Source of the DNA: a virus
Direction: 5' to 3' (one strand)
IMG/VR virus record: IMGVR_UViG_3300021379_000824
Location: 1-58,735 of that record
DNA: 58,735 nucleotides
Shown one piece after another: positions 36,401 through 47,200 of the stretch (its first letter is position 1; every line of letters begins with the position of its first letter). The notes beneath the pieces were generated by a model. That model was not told the DNA's origin. It did no database searches and was given only the letters and a program-made list of their open reading frames with translations. The translations under genes were made by a program, and so were the position numbers.

Positions 36401-39400
36401 ATTATTTGTGTAGTAGAATTGTCAAAAGTTGTAGGAGTTTCTAATGGTGTAGATGTGTCGTCTTTAACATATCTACTGCCAAGTGAAGTGATTGCTCCAG
36501 GCAATAATTCGCTGTATGAATCAAATGTTGTTTCAAATTGAGTATCACCACGTTCGCTTGTAACTGCTAGACGTGTATCTTCTAAATCAACATATACTCC
36601 AAATCTGTTGTTCTTTTCTCCATCAGGTGAATATAATTCTTGGTCTAATGCAAATTGACTGTTTTGTAATTTGTATAGGTATACTTTACCATTAAGTATT
36701 CCGGCAGCATCTGAATTAGGAGCACCAATTGCTAATCTAGATCCGTTGCTGTTTAATGAAATACTATATCCAAAAAATTCGTTGTCAACTGGAGAATCAA
36801 TATTTTGGTCAAAAACATATCTGTTGTTTTGTTTTCTATATATAGCAACACGATATTCACTACCAGATAAAACGCCTGATAATGCTAACACTTCACCATT
36901 TTCACTTATATCATATGTGATACCAACATCACTTGCTAATCCAAAACCACTACTATCTTCATTATATAAATCTGTTGCTTCGTCGAGATCAGATGTTACA
37001 TAACCAGTATAATCAACATAAGTATCAAGCTGATTCCATAAATTTGAATCAAAGGGATTACCTGCCGGTACAAGTGTATTAGCTTGATACAAACTACCTA
37101 AGTAATACACAATTTCATTTTCAATATATTTTCTTACAGTGTTCCATTCACCTCTATAACTTTCATCAATATTATATCTGTAAGATTCAACATCATTATC
37201 TACTTGGTTTGTAATGATATATACTCTACCATTATCAGCTAAACTTCTAATATACAAATGATAATCAAAATCATTAGGAGACACAACTTTTACACCGAGT
37301 CCAAATTTTTCATCTGTACCAGGAGCACTGCTCAATATAATGTCAACTAATTCAAAGTTATTATCAACAAGTTTTTTATAAATGTAAACAACACCTTGAT
37401 TTGTATACTTGCTCGGTAATGCTGCTGCATCTGCTTTTATAATTTCTACTTTTTGCCAATCTTGGCTATCTAAGTCTATTGTACTACTTTCAACTGTTAC
37501 ATCTCTTAGAGCTTGCCAAAGTACACCTTTGCTACTTACAATATCACCTGCAACATATGCGTCTAAAGGATCTAACTCACCCAAGTATCTACTCTTAACA
37601 TTAGTTGCTGTAGGTGCGCCAACATATAGATATTGTCCGTCTGCAGAAATATCTACACTAGATCCAAATTCTCCGTCATCATGATAAGTTGTGATAGCAT
37701 CTAATGTTTGCGATAATTTAAAATCTAATGCTTCGCTACTTCTTGTATAAATGTAAACTCTTCCGTATCCTAAATCAGGAGCACCTACGGCCATTATTGT
37801 GTTATTGTAACTTGCAGATACACTACGTCCGTATTTGTAACTGCTTTCTTCGGGTGCAGTAATAGTTTGTATTTTTTTTCTAATAGGAGCATTATCGTAT
37901 ACTCCACTAACACCATTACAAATATCATCAACCCACATTCTATCATTATCTAAATCGTAAGTTTTTAGGATTGCATTAATGTCTACAAGTTCATTTACTC
38001 TACGAGAATTAAATTCAGTTACAATACCAAGTGTACTATCTTCTATATTGATAAAATCTGTGCTTATTGGTGTATCTGTTTCAATTTCAATATTAGGCAT
38101 TATAACTGTAGAATCTTCACCACTTATAGTGTTTGGTTGAATATTTGTTACAAGCCAGAAACCATTTACTTCATCATCAATGTTGTTAACACCTATAATA
38201 GAATTTTCTGCAAAAGTTATAGGTTTATTAAAATATATTTTGAAACCTAGATCTGTTTTTTCAACAAGTGTAACACTTATTGGAGCAATTACGTGTTTAT
38301 ATACATTCCAACTTGTTCCGCTTTTAGGAACCCAAATATATGATCCTACATCTACAGATTGTAGCTCTAAAGATAAAATGTCTTCATATGTTTTTGTAAT
38401 AAAATTAATTTGGTCTAATTTTACATACCCGCCTGTTTTTGTATACTCAGTTACAGCTTCTAATGTAGGTAAAAATAAACCTGTATCATAATTGTCGGGA
38501 GCGATTAAAACATCTGCTTTTTTATATTGATAGACTAAATCAGTTTTTGTGCTATCAACTTGATTTACTAATTCTATTAACTGTGGTTCTATTCTAAATT
38601 GCTTTTCATCTAGTTGGAATTCAACTTCATCAAAACTTTTTACTGCACCGTATTGTCCAACACGTAATGCCCATTCTTCATAAAGTTCAATGCTATCTTG
38701 ATTAGCACTGCCTAGTTTGTCAAACAGTTTAGTAACACTGTTTGATGTTCCTTTGTCTTGGATAAAGCCTTGATAAAATTTATATTGACTTACATCATCC
38801 TGTATGATATTAGATAGGTAATTTCTTTTTTGATAACCAATTAAATGCTGTGCTAGACGTTGTTGTTCCGCATCAAAATTATCTGTATCTAAATCATAAA
38901 AATCAGCAAATTGATTTGCTCTATAATCCCAATTAGGTTTTAATTCATTATTTGGTTTTTCTGGTAACAATGTCCACAAATTATTATCAAAGTCTTGTAC
39001 ACCAGTATGTGTAATATTTGCAGCGTAATAAAATTCTTTAAATTTTACAAGCTCGCCAATTGTGTAATCTTTATATGATTCCCATTCTGATACTTTAGCA
39101 TCATCGTAAATAAATCCGGGAATATTTAATCCACCATTCCATTCATCTGTTCTATAACCTACTACTTTTAATCTTTCTTGCCTATAACCCGTACTAGGAC
39201 TATAAATTGTATCATTAAAAATAGTTGTATTGTCTACAAATATAGTGTGTTCTTTTTGTATCAATGGTAATTTAATTAGGAAAATTCCATTGTCTTCTGA
39301 ACTTATTTGGAAACCATTGTTATTATCTCTATATACATTAAACAAGCCACTATTTAATTTATTTCCATTTTGATCAAGTATAGGATAGTTGTAAAAACTA

Positions 39401-42400
39401 TTAAAAACATTATCAACAGAATAATATTCTCTTGTAAACTGTATATTATTTGCAGCTGGGCTTAGAGTGATAATACTACTTGTTGCCCAATTTTGCGTTG
39501 ACCAGAACAAAAATTCTTTAGCAGCAAGTGACCAATTTTCAACCGCATTAGTAGCATTATTAAAATAATCAAAACTAAATCCTAATTCAATTAAGTAAGT
39601 TTGATATCCTAATAAAAAATCTACAACATCTTGTATTTCAGGTAAAATAGTTCCATAGTTTAAAACATAAGTATTGGTATCAAACTTTTTCCTAAATGTT
39701 GCATTTACTCCACCTACTTGAGGTAGTTGGGGTAATCTTGTATATTTTGTATCATCAAATGTATTTTCGGATGTATGATTTACATTTACTCTGTAATATA
39801 CTTCATTGTACTTTATAATTTTGCCAGCAATGTAAGTTTGATTTTCGCTCCAAGTAGCAAAACTTTCACTTATGCCACCAACATTTACGCTAGGATCACT
39901 GGCTGTTTCTATAGACTTGTTATAATAAAAGAAAGGCTGTGATTTATCATATCCATTAATTTTAAAACCTTTAGATGTTTTTTCTACAATGACACCACTA
40001 TATGTCACAATCTCTTGAGGAGATGAACTTCTAAAAGTTAAATTATAATTTTCAAAAGGTACAAATACATTTCCTTGGCTTAATGGAGTTTTACTATCTA
40101 AAACTAATTTTAATTTTTCTTTATTTGCATATCCTGCTAATTTAAATCCAATTTTGTTTTGAATATTTTTAACGTCCGAAATATATTTGTCATATGTAAA
40201 CTCAGTGTTTAATCCTACATAGAATCGAATGTACTGTACTAATCCTCCAGAAATTACTGAATCTACTCCTGGAAACACAAGGTTTGAAAGATTTATACGT
40301 TTGTTAGTATCTGTATAAACTAAATTACCACTTATATCTCTTGAAATTCTTGATCTATCAAAGCCTATACCAATTGTATGAGCAGGACGTAATAGAACCA
40401 TTGCTACTAATAATGCAAAAGGATAATCACTACTTCTTCTCCAAGCAGTTTCTTCTGGCGCATGATCTCCGAATTTAAATGCTATACTTTTTTGTGGTGC
40501 AAAACTGAAGTTTTGAGCATATCCACTTTCCAAAGGAGAAAGTAGTTGCCCATTTTCGTTTACAGGAATATGTTTTAATAAATTTGATCTTACGTATTTT
40601 GATCTTACCTTTACAGGTTGTCCTGGTTCTCTTACTATACCGTTTTGTAAATCATTCCATAAAATAAGATTGTTGCTTGTATAAGGAGCAGGACCATAAA
40701 CATCAGTCCACCATAAAGGCTCTGAACCAAAACCTAACATTTCCCAAGGATGTGTATGAGGTCTGTCGGTATCAAATGCTTGAATATATACACCTCTCCA
40801 AAATCCTGGTAATTTTTCATTTTTTAGATTTGTACTTCTACTATAATTGTAGGTAAATGTATTTCCTAATCTGTTAAAAGAATTATCTGTATAATCTGCT
40901 ACTTTTGCAACATCTAACCATTTTACAAAATCTGTAATAATAATATTATCTATGCTTTGTTTAGATACTCCAGTATTTCTACTAAAGCCACCTACAATAT
41001 CATTGATGTCAAAAATATCTTCGTTGTATGTAATTTTAATATTGTTGTAAATTCTTTTTTCAAATTCTAATATTAAGTCATCTCTATAATCATCAAAGGC
41101 AACCATAATACTACCATCGTGTCCCCTAATAACATTTAACGGACCTGTGTTTGGTAATTCATTGCCATTGGCATCATATCTTACTTGATATGTTGTGTCA
41201 AGAAATTTTTCTGGACGATATGCTGGAAATAAACCAATTTTTGTAGGTGTTGGAGGAATAAAACTACCTTCAGTATTTGCATATTCGTAAATCTTAATTA
41301 TATCCCCAATAGCAAAATCTTTTTTAATTTCTACAAACCCTGTATCTGTAAAGGTATAATCATAATCATGTGTAAGTTGCTGATCGTTTATGTAAACATA
41401 CACTGTTAAATTACTAATAATATTTTTAGAAAACACAGAACTTAACGCATAAACTTTTAATCTATCATCTAAAACCTCGTATTCTATTTTAACACTTCCG
41501 CCTGTGCCTGCCATATCTGTGCTATAGAAAGGACTAGATGTGTTTTTATCAGCATTTATTGTGTTGAAAATAAAATCTACTTGTTCTTTTACAGTGCCAG
41601 TTGGTGCATTATCAGTAGCTGTTTGTATAAATTGCCTTTTGAACTTTTGATATTCATTTGAAGCATATCTAATAGATTTTACAATGTTTGCATTTTTAGA
41701 TGCCAAATGGTAAAGTGCTAAATTTATCGGTCCACTATGTTGGATAAATTTTCTTCCAAAACTATAAACAGGACCCAAATCACGTAAGTTACTACTTCCA
41801 GGTTGTAAACCTTGGTAACCTTTTACTTCTCCTACTAACCCTTCTACGTGGTCATTAACTTCACCAAGTGTAAAATCAGTGATGTTGTCATTAAGTGGAT
41901 TGCGTTCAAAGTTATAAGGAATTTCATAATAACCATTTGCATTTTTAGTTGCACCACTATAAGATTTTATTACAACTACATCGGTAAAATTCAATGCATT
42001 AACAAACACGACTCTTTTAATATTGTTGACTGTAACTAAATTATAATCAATACCTTCAGTTTTATAGATGCTGTTTACATAAACTTTTATATCTAAATCA
42101 GATAATGTTCCGCTGTTGTCAAATACATCAATAGGAAAATTATTAATATATTCTTCGCCTGTAAATTTTCTTACAACGTATTGCTTTGATTTTCCTTCTG
42201 CTTTTTGCCAAGCATTTTCATATGTTATTTTTTCATTTTTAAATTTTTGTAAAAACAGTGTATCACTTGGCACTGCAACAAAATCATTGTCTACTTTATA
42301 ATTATAAGATTTACTCAAAAGTGGAAAATCAAAAACAATGTCACCTATGTTTACAAAATTCTTATAAGTTAAAGGAAATCCTAATTCTGTATCTTTAGTA

Positions 42401-44247
42401 CCTTCGCCTACACGATAATTAAATATTCTGTTTCCTACAAATTCTGTACTATCATAAACAGATTCATCTCCTAAACTGTTTCCATCTTTATCAAAAAGAT
42501 CAAACAAAGGTGCTTGGTTTACACCAACTTTATCTTGTGATCTATACCAAGCGTTATTTTTATAATAAAACATACGTCCGGCATTATCAACACCATCTAA
42601 AATTAAAACAGTTTCATTTTCATAAGGTGTAGTGTCGCTTGTTTCTGTTAAACTTATTTGAGTGTTATTGTTATGTTCTATAAAATTAACTTGAAATATT
42701 TTACCATTAACAAGTTGATCAGGATCTCCAGTAAACAATATACGCATACCATTTGCTAAATCAGCGCCATCAACGTTATAACCAACACTACCTTCGATTG
42801 TACTGAATACATCTGCTGTTGTTGTATCAATCAAATCAACTGCTGCTTTTGCTTTGTTACCATGATTGAATAATTTTAGATCTGGTTCAAATTCAATAAT
42901 AGGTCTACGAGCTCGTAAATCTTCAAAAATTTCAATTGGCTGATTGTTTATTTCTGCACTCTTTTCGATTACACTTTTATGTGTCCAACGGTTATATCTA
43001 CTCCAAGGGTTTTTGCTTTTATCTCTACGATTGATACAAACATAATCTTTTGTGCCTGCAAAACTTTTTGCATCTCCAAATGGTACTCTATCAAAGGGAT
43101 TAATATCAAATGGTACTTGTGTATCTTGTGTAAAAATTGCAGGAACTTGCAAATCTTTAACTGCAACAAGTTCGATTGAATCTCCTACACCTTCAATGTA
43201 ATACAATCCTTCAGCATAAGATTCTGGTGTAACGTTTCCTTGAAAATAAATTTTCATTCCGTTGGTAAAGTCCCAACCGTCTGCTGTTCTATAAGTTTTT
43301 TTACCAATAATTTCATCTTCTACATTGATTGCTGTAGATTCTTCAATGTCAAAAACATTTATATTACCGCTTACATTAATATCATTCTGGCTAATATAAT
43401 ATAAATTGTTAGGTGCATTTCCTGGTATAGTAAATTCTAACACACCTTTTGTAATAAAACCAGTTTCTACTAAATCGGTTCTATCAACCACTGTATCATC
43501 ATACTCGCCTGTGATTGTTACACCTTGTAAATAAAGGTTTTCTACATACTGTGTGCTGTCGGCATAAGGAACATTTTTTAATCTGCTTAAAGCAATACCA
43601 AAAGGATGGCCTGGAGTATCTACTTCAAATCTATAAGTTTGACCCCTGTACAGTGTTAAAACTTTGTTTCGTGTTACACCATCGGGTGTGAATACAAATG
43701 CTGCATCCCCGCCGTCATATTCAAGTCTGACTTTTAATGTGCTTACAACGTCAATACCTGTTCCTCTTACAGGAACTTCTTGTGGTCCATTTGGTAACCA
43801 ATAATATTCACGGAAGTTTGTGAACTTGTCAAAATCAATATGCGGATTCCAAGCATAAAATTCTTGCGCAAACATTTTATCATGATTGCTTGTGTCGCCT
43901 CCGAAAGCAGAAATTTGTCCTAGCAAATCTAAATAATCTGCATCAAATTCTACATTACCTAATGTATCTTCAATAATTGTATATGGTTCTAGTTGATAAT
44001 CTTGTCTATGTTTTGATACGTCTTCAACATAAGAATCATTTGTTGTTGTAGCTTTTGCTTCTCTGCTTCCAACAAATCCATTTATTTTTTCAACAACACC
44101 AGGTGATGTAAGCTGATCTAATGTACTGCCTATAAACTTTTTATTTGCATCTGTACGAAAAAATCTTGGTAACAATGCAGCATTTGTTCTTTTACTGTCA
44201 TCACGACTTGGAACAGGGTACTCGTTTTGATTTTTATCATAAGACAT
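30439..44247 (-). CDS. Giant baseplate protein (gp7-position, 4602 residues)
   Basis: The N-terminus (AALLPRFFRTDANKKFIGST, LDQLTSPGVVEKINGFVG, NFREYYWLPNGPQ) resembles the large baseplate-wedge proteins that follow gp6 in marine T4-like phages, where T4 has the 1032-residue gp7. The body is modular. Four segments, near residues 1466, 1722, 2226 and 2368, have a W..Y..G..V.Y....Y.A pattern like small carbohydrate-binding modules. Residues about 2137-2560 have FG-GAP-like propeller blades (IMAVGAPDLGYGRVYIY, LYVGAPTA, LAIGAPNSD). Later segments near 3090 and 3470 have repeats with GGSGY and ITVEGGGG. No frameshift breaks the frame. It starts after AAGGAAA, directly behind the gp6-like gene. 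The gp7 assignment is by position and N-terminal resemblance. Confidence 0.8.
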   Translation of the reverse strand: MSYDKNQNEYPVPSRDDSKRTNAALLPRFFRTDANKKFIGSTLDQLTSPGVVEKINGFVGSREAKATTTNDSYVEDVSKHRQDYQLEPYTIIEDTLGNVEFDADYLDLLGQISAFGGDTSNHDKMFAQEFYAWNPHIDFDKFTNFREYYWLPNGPQEVPVRGTGIDVVSTLKVRLEYDGGDAAFVFTPDGVTRNKVLTLYRGQTYRFEVDTPGHPFGIALSRLKNVPYADSTQYVENLYLQGVTITGEYDDTVVDRTDLVETGFITKGVLEFTIPGNAPNNLYYISQNDINVSGNINVFDIEESTAINVEDEIIGKKTYRTADGWDFTNGMKIYFQGNVTPESYAEGLYYIEGVGDSIELVAVKDLQVPAIFTQDTQVPFDINPFDRVPFGDAKSFAGTKDYVCINRRDKSKNPWSRYNRWTHKSVIEKSAEINNQPIEIFEDLRARRPIIEFEPDLKLFNHGNKAKAAVDLIDTTTADVFSTIEGSVGYNVDGADLANGMRILFTGDPDQLVNGKIFQVNFIEHNNNTQISLTETSDTTPYENETVLILDGVDNAGRMFYYKNNAWYRSQDKVGVNQAPLFDLFDKDGNSLGDESVYDSTEFVGNRIFNYRVGEGTKDTELGFPLTYKNFVNIGDIVFDFPLLSKSYNYKVDNDFVAVPSDTLFLQKFKNEKITYENAWQKAEGKSKQYVVRKFTGEEYINNFPIDVFDNSGTLSDLDIKVYVNSIYKTEGIDYNLVTVNNIKRVVFVNALNFTDVVVIKSYSGATKNANGYYEIPYNFERNPLNDNITDFTLGEVNDHVEGLVGEVKGYQGLQPGSSNLRDLGPVYSFGRKFIQHSGPINLALYHLASKNANIVKSIRYASNEYQKFKRQFIQTATDNAPTGTVKEQVDFIFNTINADKNTSSPFYSTDMAGTGGSVKIEYEVLDDRLKVYALSSVFSKNIISNLTVYVYINDQQLTHDYDYTFTDTGFVEIKKDFAIGDIIKIYEYANTEGSFIPPTPTKIGLFPAYRPEKFLDTTYQVRYDANGNELPNTGPLNVIRGHDGSIMVAFDDYRDDLILEFEKRIYNNIKITYNEDIFDINDIVGGFSRNTGVSKQSIDNIIITDFVKWLDVAKVADYTDNSFNRLGNTFTYNYSRSTNLKNEKLPGFWRGVYIQAFDTDRPHTHPWEMLGFGSEPLWWTDVYGPAPYTSNNLILWNDLQNGIVREPGQPVKVRSKYVRSNLLKHIPVNENGQLLSPLESGYAQNFSFAPQKSIAFKFGDHAPEETAWRRSSDYPFALLVAMVLLRPAHTIGIGFDRSRISRDISGNLVYTDTNKRINLSNLVFPGVDSVISGGLVQYIRFYVGLNTEFTYDKYISDVKNIQNKIGFKLAGYANKEKLKLVLDSKTPLSQGNVFVPFENYNLTFRSSSPQEIVTYSGVIVEKTSKGFKINGYDKSQPFFYYNKSIETASDPSVNVGGISESFATWSENQTYIAGKIIKYNEVYYRVNVNHTSENTFDDTKYTRLPQLPQVGGVNATFRKKFDTNTYVLNYGTILPEIQDVVDFLLGYQTYLIELGFSFDYFNNATNAVENWSLAAKEFLFWSTQNWATSSIITLSPAANNIQFTREYYSVDNVFNSFYNYPILDQNGNKLNSGLFNVYRDNNNGFQISSEDNGIFLIKLPLIQKEHTIFVDNTTIFNDTIYSPSTGYRQERLKVVGYRTDEWNGGLNIPGFIYDDAKVSEWESYKDYTIGELVKFKEFYYAANITHTGVQDFDNNLWTLLPEKPNNELKPNWDYRANQFADFYDLDTDNFDAEQQRLAQHLIGYQKRNYLSNIIQDDVSQYKFYQGFIQDKGTSNSVTKLFDKLGSANQDSIELYEEWALRVGQYGAVKSFDEVEFQLDEKQFRIEPQLIELVNQVDSTKTDLVYQYKKADVLIAPDNYDTGLFLPTLEAVTEYTKTGGYVKLDQINFITKTYEDILSLELQSVDVGSYIWVPKSGTSWNVYKHVIAPISVTLVEKTDLGFKIYFNKPITFAENSIIGVNNIDDEVNGFWLVTNIQPNTISGEDSTVIMPNIEIETDTPISTDFINIEDSTLGIVTEFNSRRVNELVDINAILKTYDLDNDRMWVDDICNGVSGVYDNAPIRKKIQTITAPEESSYKYGRSVSASYNNTIMAVGAPDLGYGRVYIYTRSSEALDFKLSQTLDAITTYHDDGEFGSSVDISADGQYLYVGAPTATNVKSRYLGELDPLDAYVAGDIVSSKGVLWQALRDVTVESSTIDLDSQDWQKVEIIKADAAALPSKYTNQGVVYIYKKLVDNNFELVDIILSSAPGTDEKFGLGVKVVSPNDFDYHLYIRSLADNGRVYIITNQVDNDVESYRYNIDESYRGEWNTVRKYIENEIVYYLGSLYQANTLVPAGNPFDSNLWNQLDTYVDYTGYVTSDLDEATDLYNEDSSGFGLASDVGITYDISENGEVLALSGVLSGSEYRVAIYRKQNNRYVFDQNIDSPVDNEFFGYSISLNSNGSRLAIGAPNSDAAGILNGKVYLYKLQNSQFALDQELYSPDGEKNNRFGVYVDLEDTRLAVTSERGDTQFETTFDSYSELLPGAITSLGSRYVKDDTSTPLETPTTFDNSTTQIIDAVKDNSQVYLYEVLNETKDGMIYAEKLFTSTDVTQANRAYGYLNRNHLYMVAPSQPLDVILGDSTNNVGVIQDFRTNIGATAWTLTAEVDRYVNLAKVKGVWLYDKTTKDLITYLDFIDPIQGRIAGPAEQEISYKLYYDPAVYNTGSTNTGSADLWGKEHVGKLWWNIDTVKWYTPYQGDIQYKSNYWNQIVPGFDIDVYEWVESEYLPSEWDSIADTTEGLADGISGLSLYGDDTYTITNTYDAITGIAVPRYYFWVKGKTTVPNTYGRNISANNVENLIKDPAGQGYRYINLFDSQTFALHNVKNLIKDKNTVLHIDYSVSDNEENNIHSEYQLLTEGLASSKPNTDIVDKWVDSLVGYNEQNIQLPDTRVSIARRFGILNEPNQSMFVNRKEALKQIVERVNGVLKGYVVVDEFDISPLQQIDPAPSKYSHLWDTEIESENLLRFIGTAKIEQAVLTPIIEDGTITEVQITNAGRGYIDSNYTSGATRDGPTVTIEGTGYGAEIKTYINNLGQVTSVEILNGGKNYLDNTTLIVRPFSVLVKNDSSIGGFWAIYNWIASTGEWFRNQIQDYDTTLYWNYEDWYAQGYNAETAINFIIPGAYELESLDDIIGSVIKIETIGTGGWLLLEKIDNQSNVDYTVNYKTIGRQNGTIQFTTTLYQNESVGYDKQIYDTSFYDREPTQETRIILNTIQNNLFVDQLEVEWNKLFFSSVRYAISEQIDVDWIFKSSFVTAKHNVGELAQKITYQNDNLPNYQEYISEVKPYSTKIREYVSAYEKIEPTQTNVTDFDLPPSYDPVVGKVVPEAIKFINNNFENVDSEVLEYPKRNWYDNVGFEIKEFVIYSGGSGYVNTANITVEGGGGPTLEGFAYLSGDSIGYIEVDTVGAKYFNTPTVTINGGLNEDGEEAIVYAVIGNNLVRNTHMLMKFDRVSGNYLFTTLDETETFVGNGGLTEFNLKWPLSTRSADISITVGGVDQLISDFTISNELDKTRSYERYTGRITFTNAPANNAEVIINYKKSTDLLTAADRINFFYNPTTGMPGKELSQLMDGVDYGGVQVDSIGFGESLGWDLQGFGIDFDTYDINNEDEIIVLDGSTQIVNLSKVLESGVTYNVYLNNVRIDDPAYPATGTNPNAKMVSPQGDDISLTIFLDSDVITTKADDVIVVRKSTSDGSFTPESTAFDVSLQGGGFQYTTATGIDPGDIVVDGDGFVTPTTSKGPEEQVPGQVLDAVDIQVYSRVSEGQGIISTRSYLTDGTTIEWEFDAFPQTENTVVVTVEGEVIDNADLKLDFETRLLSLADSSAIAANKNLTIVSIGTNGVNILDSDNIIADGTNTYYELPIRFTEEQSTFVTVNGVKQEPATQYGYDTNADGFGTLEFPTVLDEGTVIGYTVYSEKLNQFSEMVIDKTMVTDGLNITHRFTNDVAVPSLKKPYASNVLVQREKGSKFLHPGYRIGYTTTIARQYDIQAWQFEDTTAIDSKDVIVYLDEVLLSDEEWNYDPLNGRVEILSNNVALPGAKLEIFIIRDAEYFFFNTQVVIENGSALDDLVRDQDVSFRLTDDSTIVNARVESFTRDGDNMTIELQGYVRDLFELKSTDDTPAMVANDESTADLKLLDVTLVETDNLVLKEAPDAWETVSVYTFSNHDINEFERNSYDVVWNTNQAPVGSQEYIDKNLLSKGFVKLQKPALSANYVWVFVNGEIQVPQKDYKISTAKDGVQLYKKVLPNDKIDVLQFAAQTSKPKFGFRIFKDMLNRYHYKRLNNQNEYELQQPLNYYDQVIQLKDSTGIQSPNKALGTPGVVWIDKERIEYYTLDGNLLRQVRRGTLGTGVKSTYEVGTKVTGQGIEENIPYKDEVIKTTFIGDSSSKQFILDFTPSSIDEIDVFLAGTRLRKDNIVEFDHTIDQDSPEADVTRAPEVTMETIVWGDSTVTALYLADYIDPPANGTIIEVIRKTGKTWTDPGKSIADSENQIAKFITDKTISLPR

Positions 44248-44249
44248 TA

Positions 44250-47200
44250 TTAATTATTTCCTTCGGTAATAATATATGTATTTGTTACTGAACTTTGAAT
44301 TCCAGTATTCAAAACCTCATCACTAGTAACAACAGTACCTGTTGCTTTAAGTCTAGCAGCAGTAATACTATCTATAACTTCAACATCTGCAACACTTGCA
44401 GCGTTAACAAAAATTTCATCGTTCTCACACACAATTTCATACAAACTGCCAAATACTTGTGTGTCACTTTTTGGCACGAGCACAATACTTGCAACATCAG
44501 GTGATACTTGTTTCATAACATATGCAGCTAATTCACTAAAATAAAAAGTTTCTCCAAAGTCCCAATTTTCTAGTGCAAAATATTCGTTTATACTGTCAAT
44601 TACTCTTGATTTAATATCATTATCGTTTACAACTCTACCGCTGTTTTTAACAATTTTTATCGTAGCTTGTAAATCCGCATCAGCTATACTGCCAAACAAT
44701 GGTTTATATTTCACAGGATGATAAATCAACTCATCTGATATACTTTTAATTTTTTTAATATCTTGTCCAAAATTTAAATATAGTGCATCGCTGCTAGGAG
44801 GCAATGGTTGTTCCGTAACATCACCTTTTAAGAATTTTCTGTATTCAGTATCATAGGTTTTTGTTAACAAATACAAATCAATAATATTACTACTGCTTGG
44901 ATCTATTCTGCGGTTTTCGGCAGCAGCGTGTTTATAATTAAATCTTAATTTATCTCTACCTTTATATGCTTTCCAATCTATATTCAATTCTAAACCAGTG
45001 CCTGCACTGTTGATTACTTTGAAAACATCTTTACTGGTAATATAGAATTTTGCACTACTACCATATCCACTGTAAGGACCTAATGCTCCTTCATTTGGAT
45101 ACACTAAAATATTATTGTCAGATGCTGATGCATATTCATAAGTTTCAATATCATTACGAATAACTTTTTGTGCGAAAATATATTTTGTATCAGGCAAATT
45201 ATCTGGTGCAACAATTTGAGTAAACAAATCAGGATCATCAATTACACCATCATTGTCGCTGTCTACAAATCCTACTTCTAATTTTTTACTGTCTACATAA
45301 CCAGCATCTGATCTATATTCAGATATAACTTGCCATTTCCAATTTTGTGTAAAACTAGTAAGACTGTCTGGTGCATTATTATTACTTAAAACCTCAATTG
45401 TATCTACAATAATTTGACCTGTTTTACTGTCATAAATTCTATCATTGCCATCAAAGTAAAAACGTATTTGTTCATCACTTTCAAATACATAACGTAAACC
45501 TCTGTGGGTAACAGTGTATGTTTCTCCGTCAGTTTCAAATAAGAATATCCAACTACTGTCTTGATTAGTGCCAGTGGCATCTCCAGCTCTTGCTGTACTA
45601 AAATCATTTACTGTATCTAAATTACTGTTTGTAATAACTTTCCAATTTGTTGTTTCAACATCATATCTTAATCCAAATGTTTTATATGCAAAAACTTGAT
45701 CAACCATTTGTGATAATGAGTCTGCAACAATTGTTGTATTAAGCACTGGAATAATTTCTGATAATATTGAATTAGCAGGAATATTGTCATTTAAAATTAT
45801 AGGACCTAAATCACTGTCAATATCTTGTACAGTGCCATTTTCGAACACACTAACAACTTTTGTCCAAATATATAATTTATCTCCTAAAGTATTTGGTGTT
45901 CTTGCCTGGATAGTATTGTCTTTGTCAAAACAAGACCCTATCGGAGCAGTGAATTTTACTAAACTTCCTGGTGCCACAAAACGCATTGTGCTTGCTGTAA
46001 AACTACTAACTGCAACAGGAATTTGGAATTGGTCTTGGAAAATACCCGAACTTTGATTAGTATCATTTGTTGTCGGATTCCATACAAAATTCAAATCAGC
46101 AACACTGGCATTTCTGTCAAAATATTTGTAATAGAAATTTTTAGTTTGTGTATGTTTGATTATTTCTGTGACTTGTGTGTTTATTACTGCTTCGATATCT
46201 GTTTTAGTTGTAAAATCAAAACTAAATTTTTTCGCAAGATCTTCTGTGTATACACTGCCGTCATCTCCAAACATTAATGTATTACTGTATTTTCCAGTTG
46301 CATCACGCAAATCATAATAACGACTTATACCGCTGCTGGTTCTGTTTACTGATTTTGTTTTAATAATTTGCTGACTAACACCTAGAGGACCAATATTATA
46401 ATCTTCGCCTGTAATCAATCGGTTTTGAGTGTAATATGTGCTTGGTGCATTTGTTTGAATGCTTTCGTTTGATTCAGTTGCATCAGCATTAGATACAGGT
46501 GTTGTCAAATCTAAAACTAAATTTAATGTTTCATTAGTTCCGTTTCGACTTAGATAAGGGACTTGAATTTGTACACCAATTAAGTCACTAGGATTAATTT
46601 TGTATTGCTCGTTTGCACTTGTTCTGTAATAAACTTTAAATGCACCTTTAGGTAAATTACCAAAAACGCCATCGCTGAAAATTAAAGCAATTCTATCATT
46701 AACTTTGCTAAGAACTCCGTAAATATCTCTAACGCCTTTTTCTAAACTATTGTAAACAATGTTATTACCCTCAAGGTTACTTACTTTTGTCCACAAGTCT
46801 TGTTCGTCACCGTTTGAGTCTAATTTATAAAGCCAAACATCTGTTTCGTTTACGTTGTCTGTATCAATGTTTACAGTTGTATTTGGAACTGGATTAGCAA
46901 TACTAAACACATTGTTGTTCATTGTTCCTTGTCTAAAATGGAAGAAAAATCCACTGTTAGAACTGCCTGCACCTTGTCCATTATCTCTGTATAAAAATGC
47001 AAGTTTGTTACCAGGAAATGGTTCTTCTTCGTATATGGTATTATCCGAAGTTTCAATTCCTGCACTAACTAATTCAAATTTTCTAGTTTTGTTATCAATT
47101 GTTTTTGTAAATGAATACAAAGGTACGTCTGTGTTTGTACCATTAAATCTATATTGTTCAGTTACAATACCATCAACTGTTGCTTTTTTTACAGGACGGC

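Noticed and set aside
42969-43179. Small open frames on both strands inside the giant gene
   Set aside because: They lie fully within a continuous, domain-bearing frame, with no ribosome binding site or recognisable protein, and are taken as chance frames.
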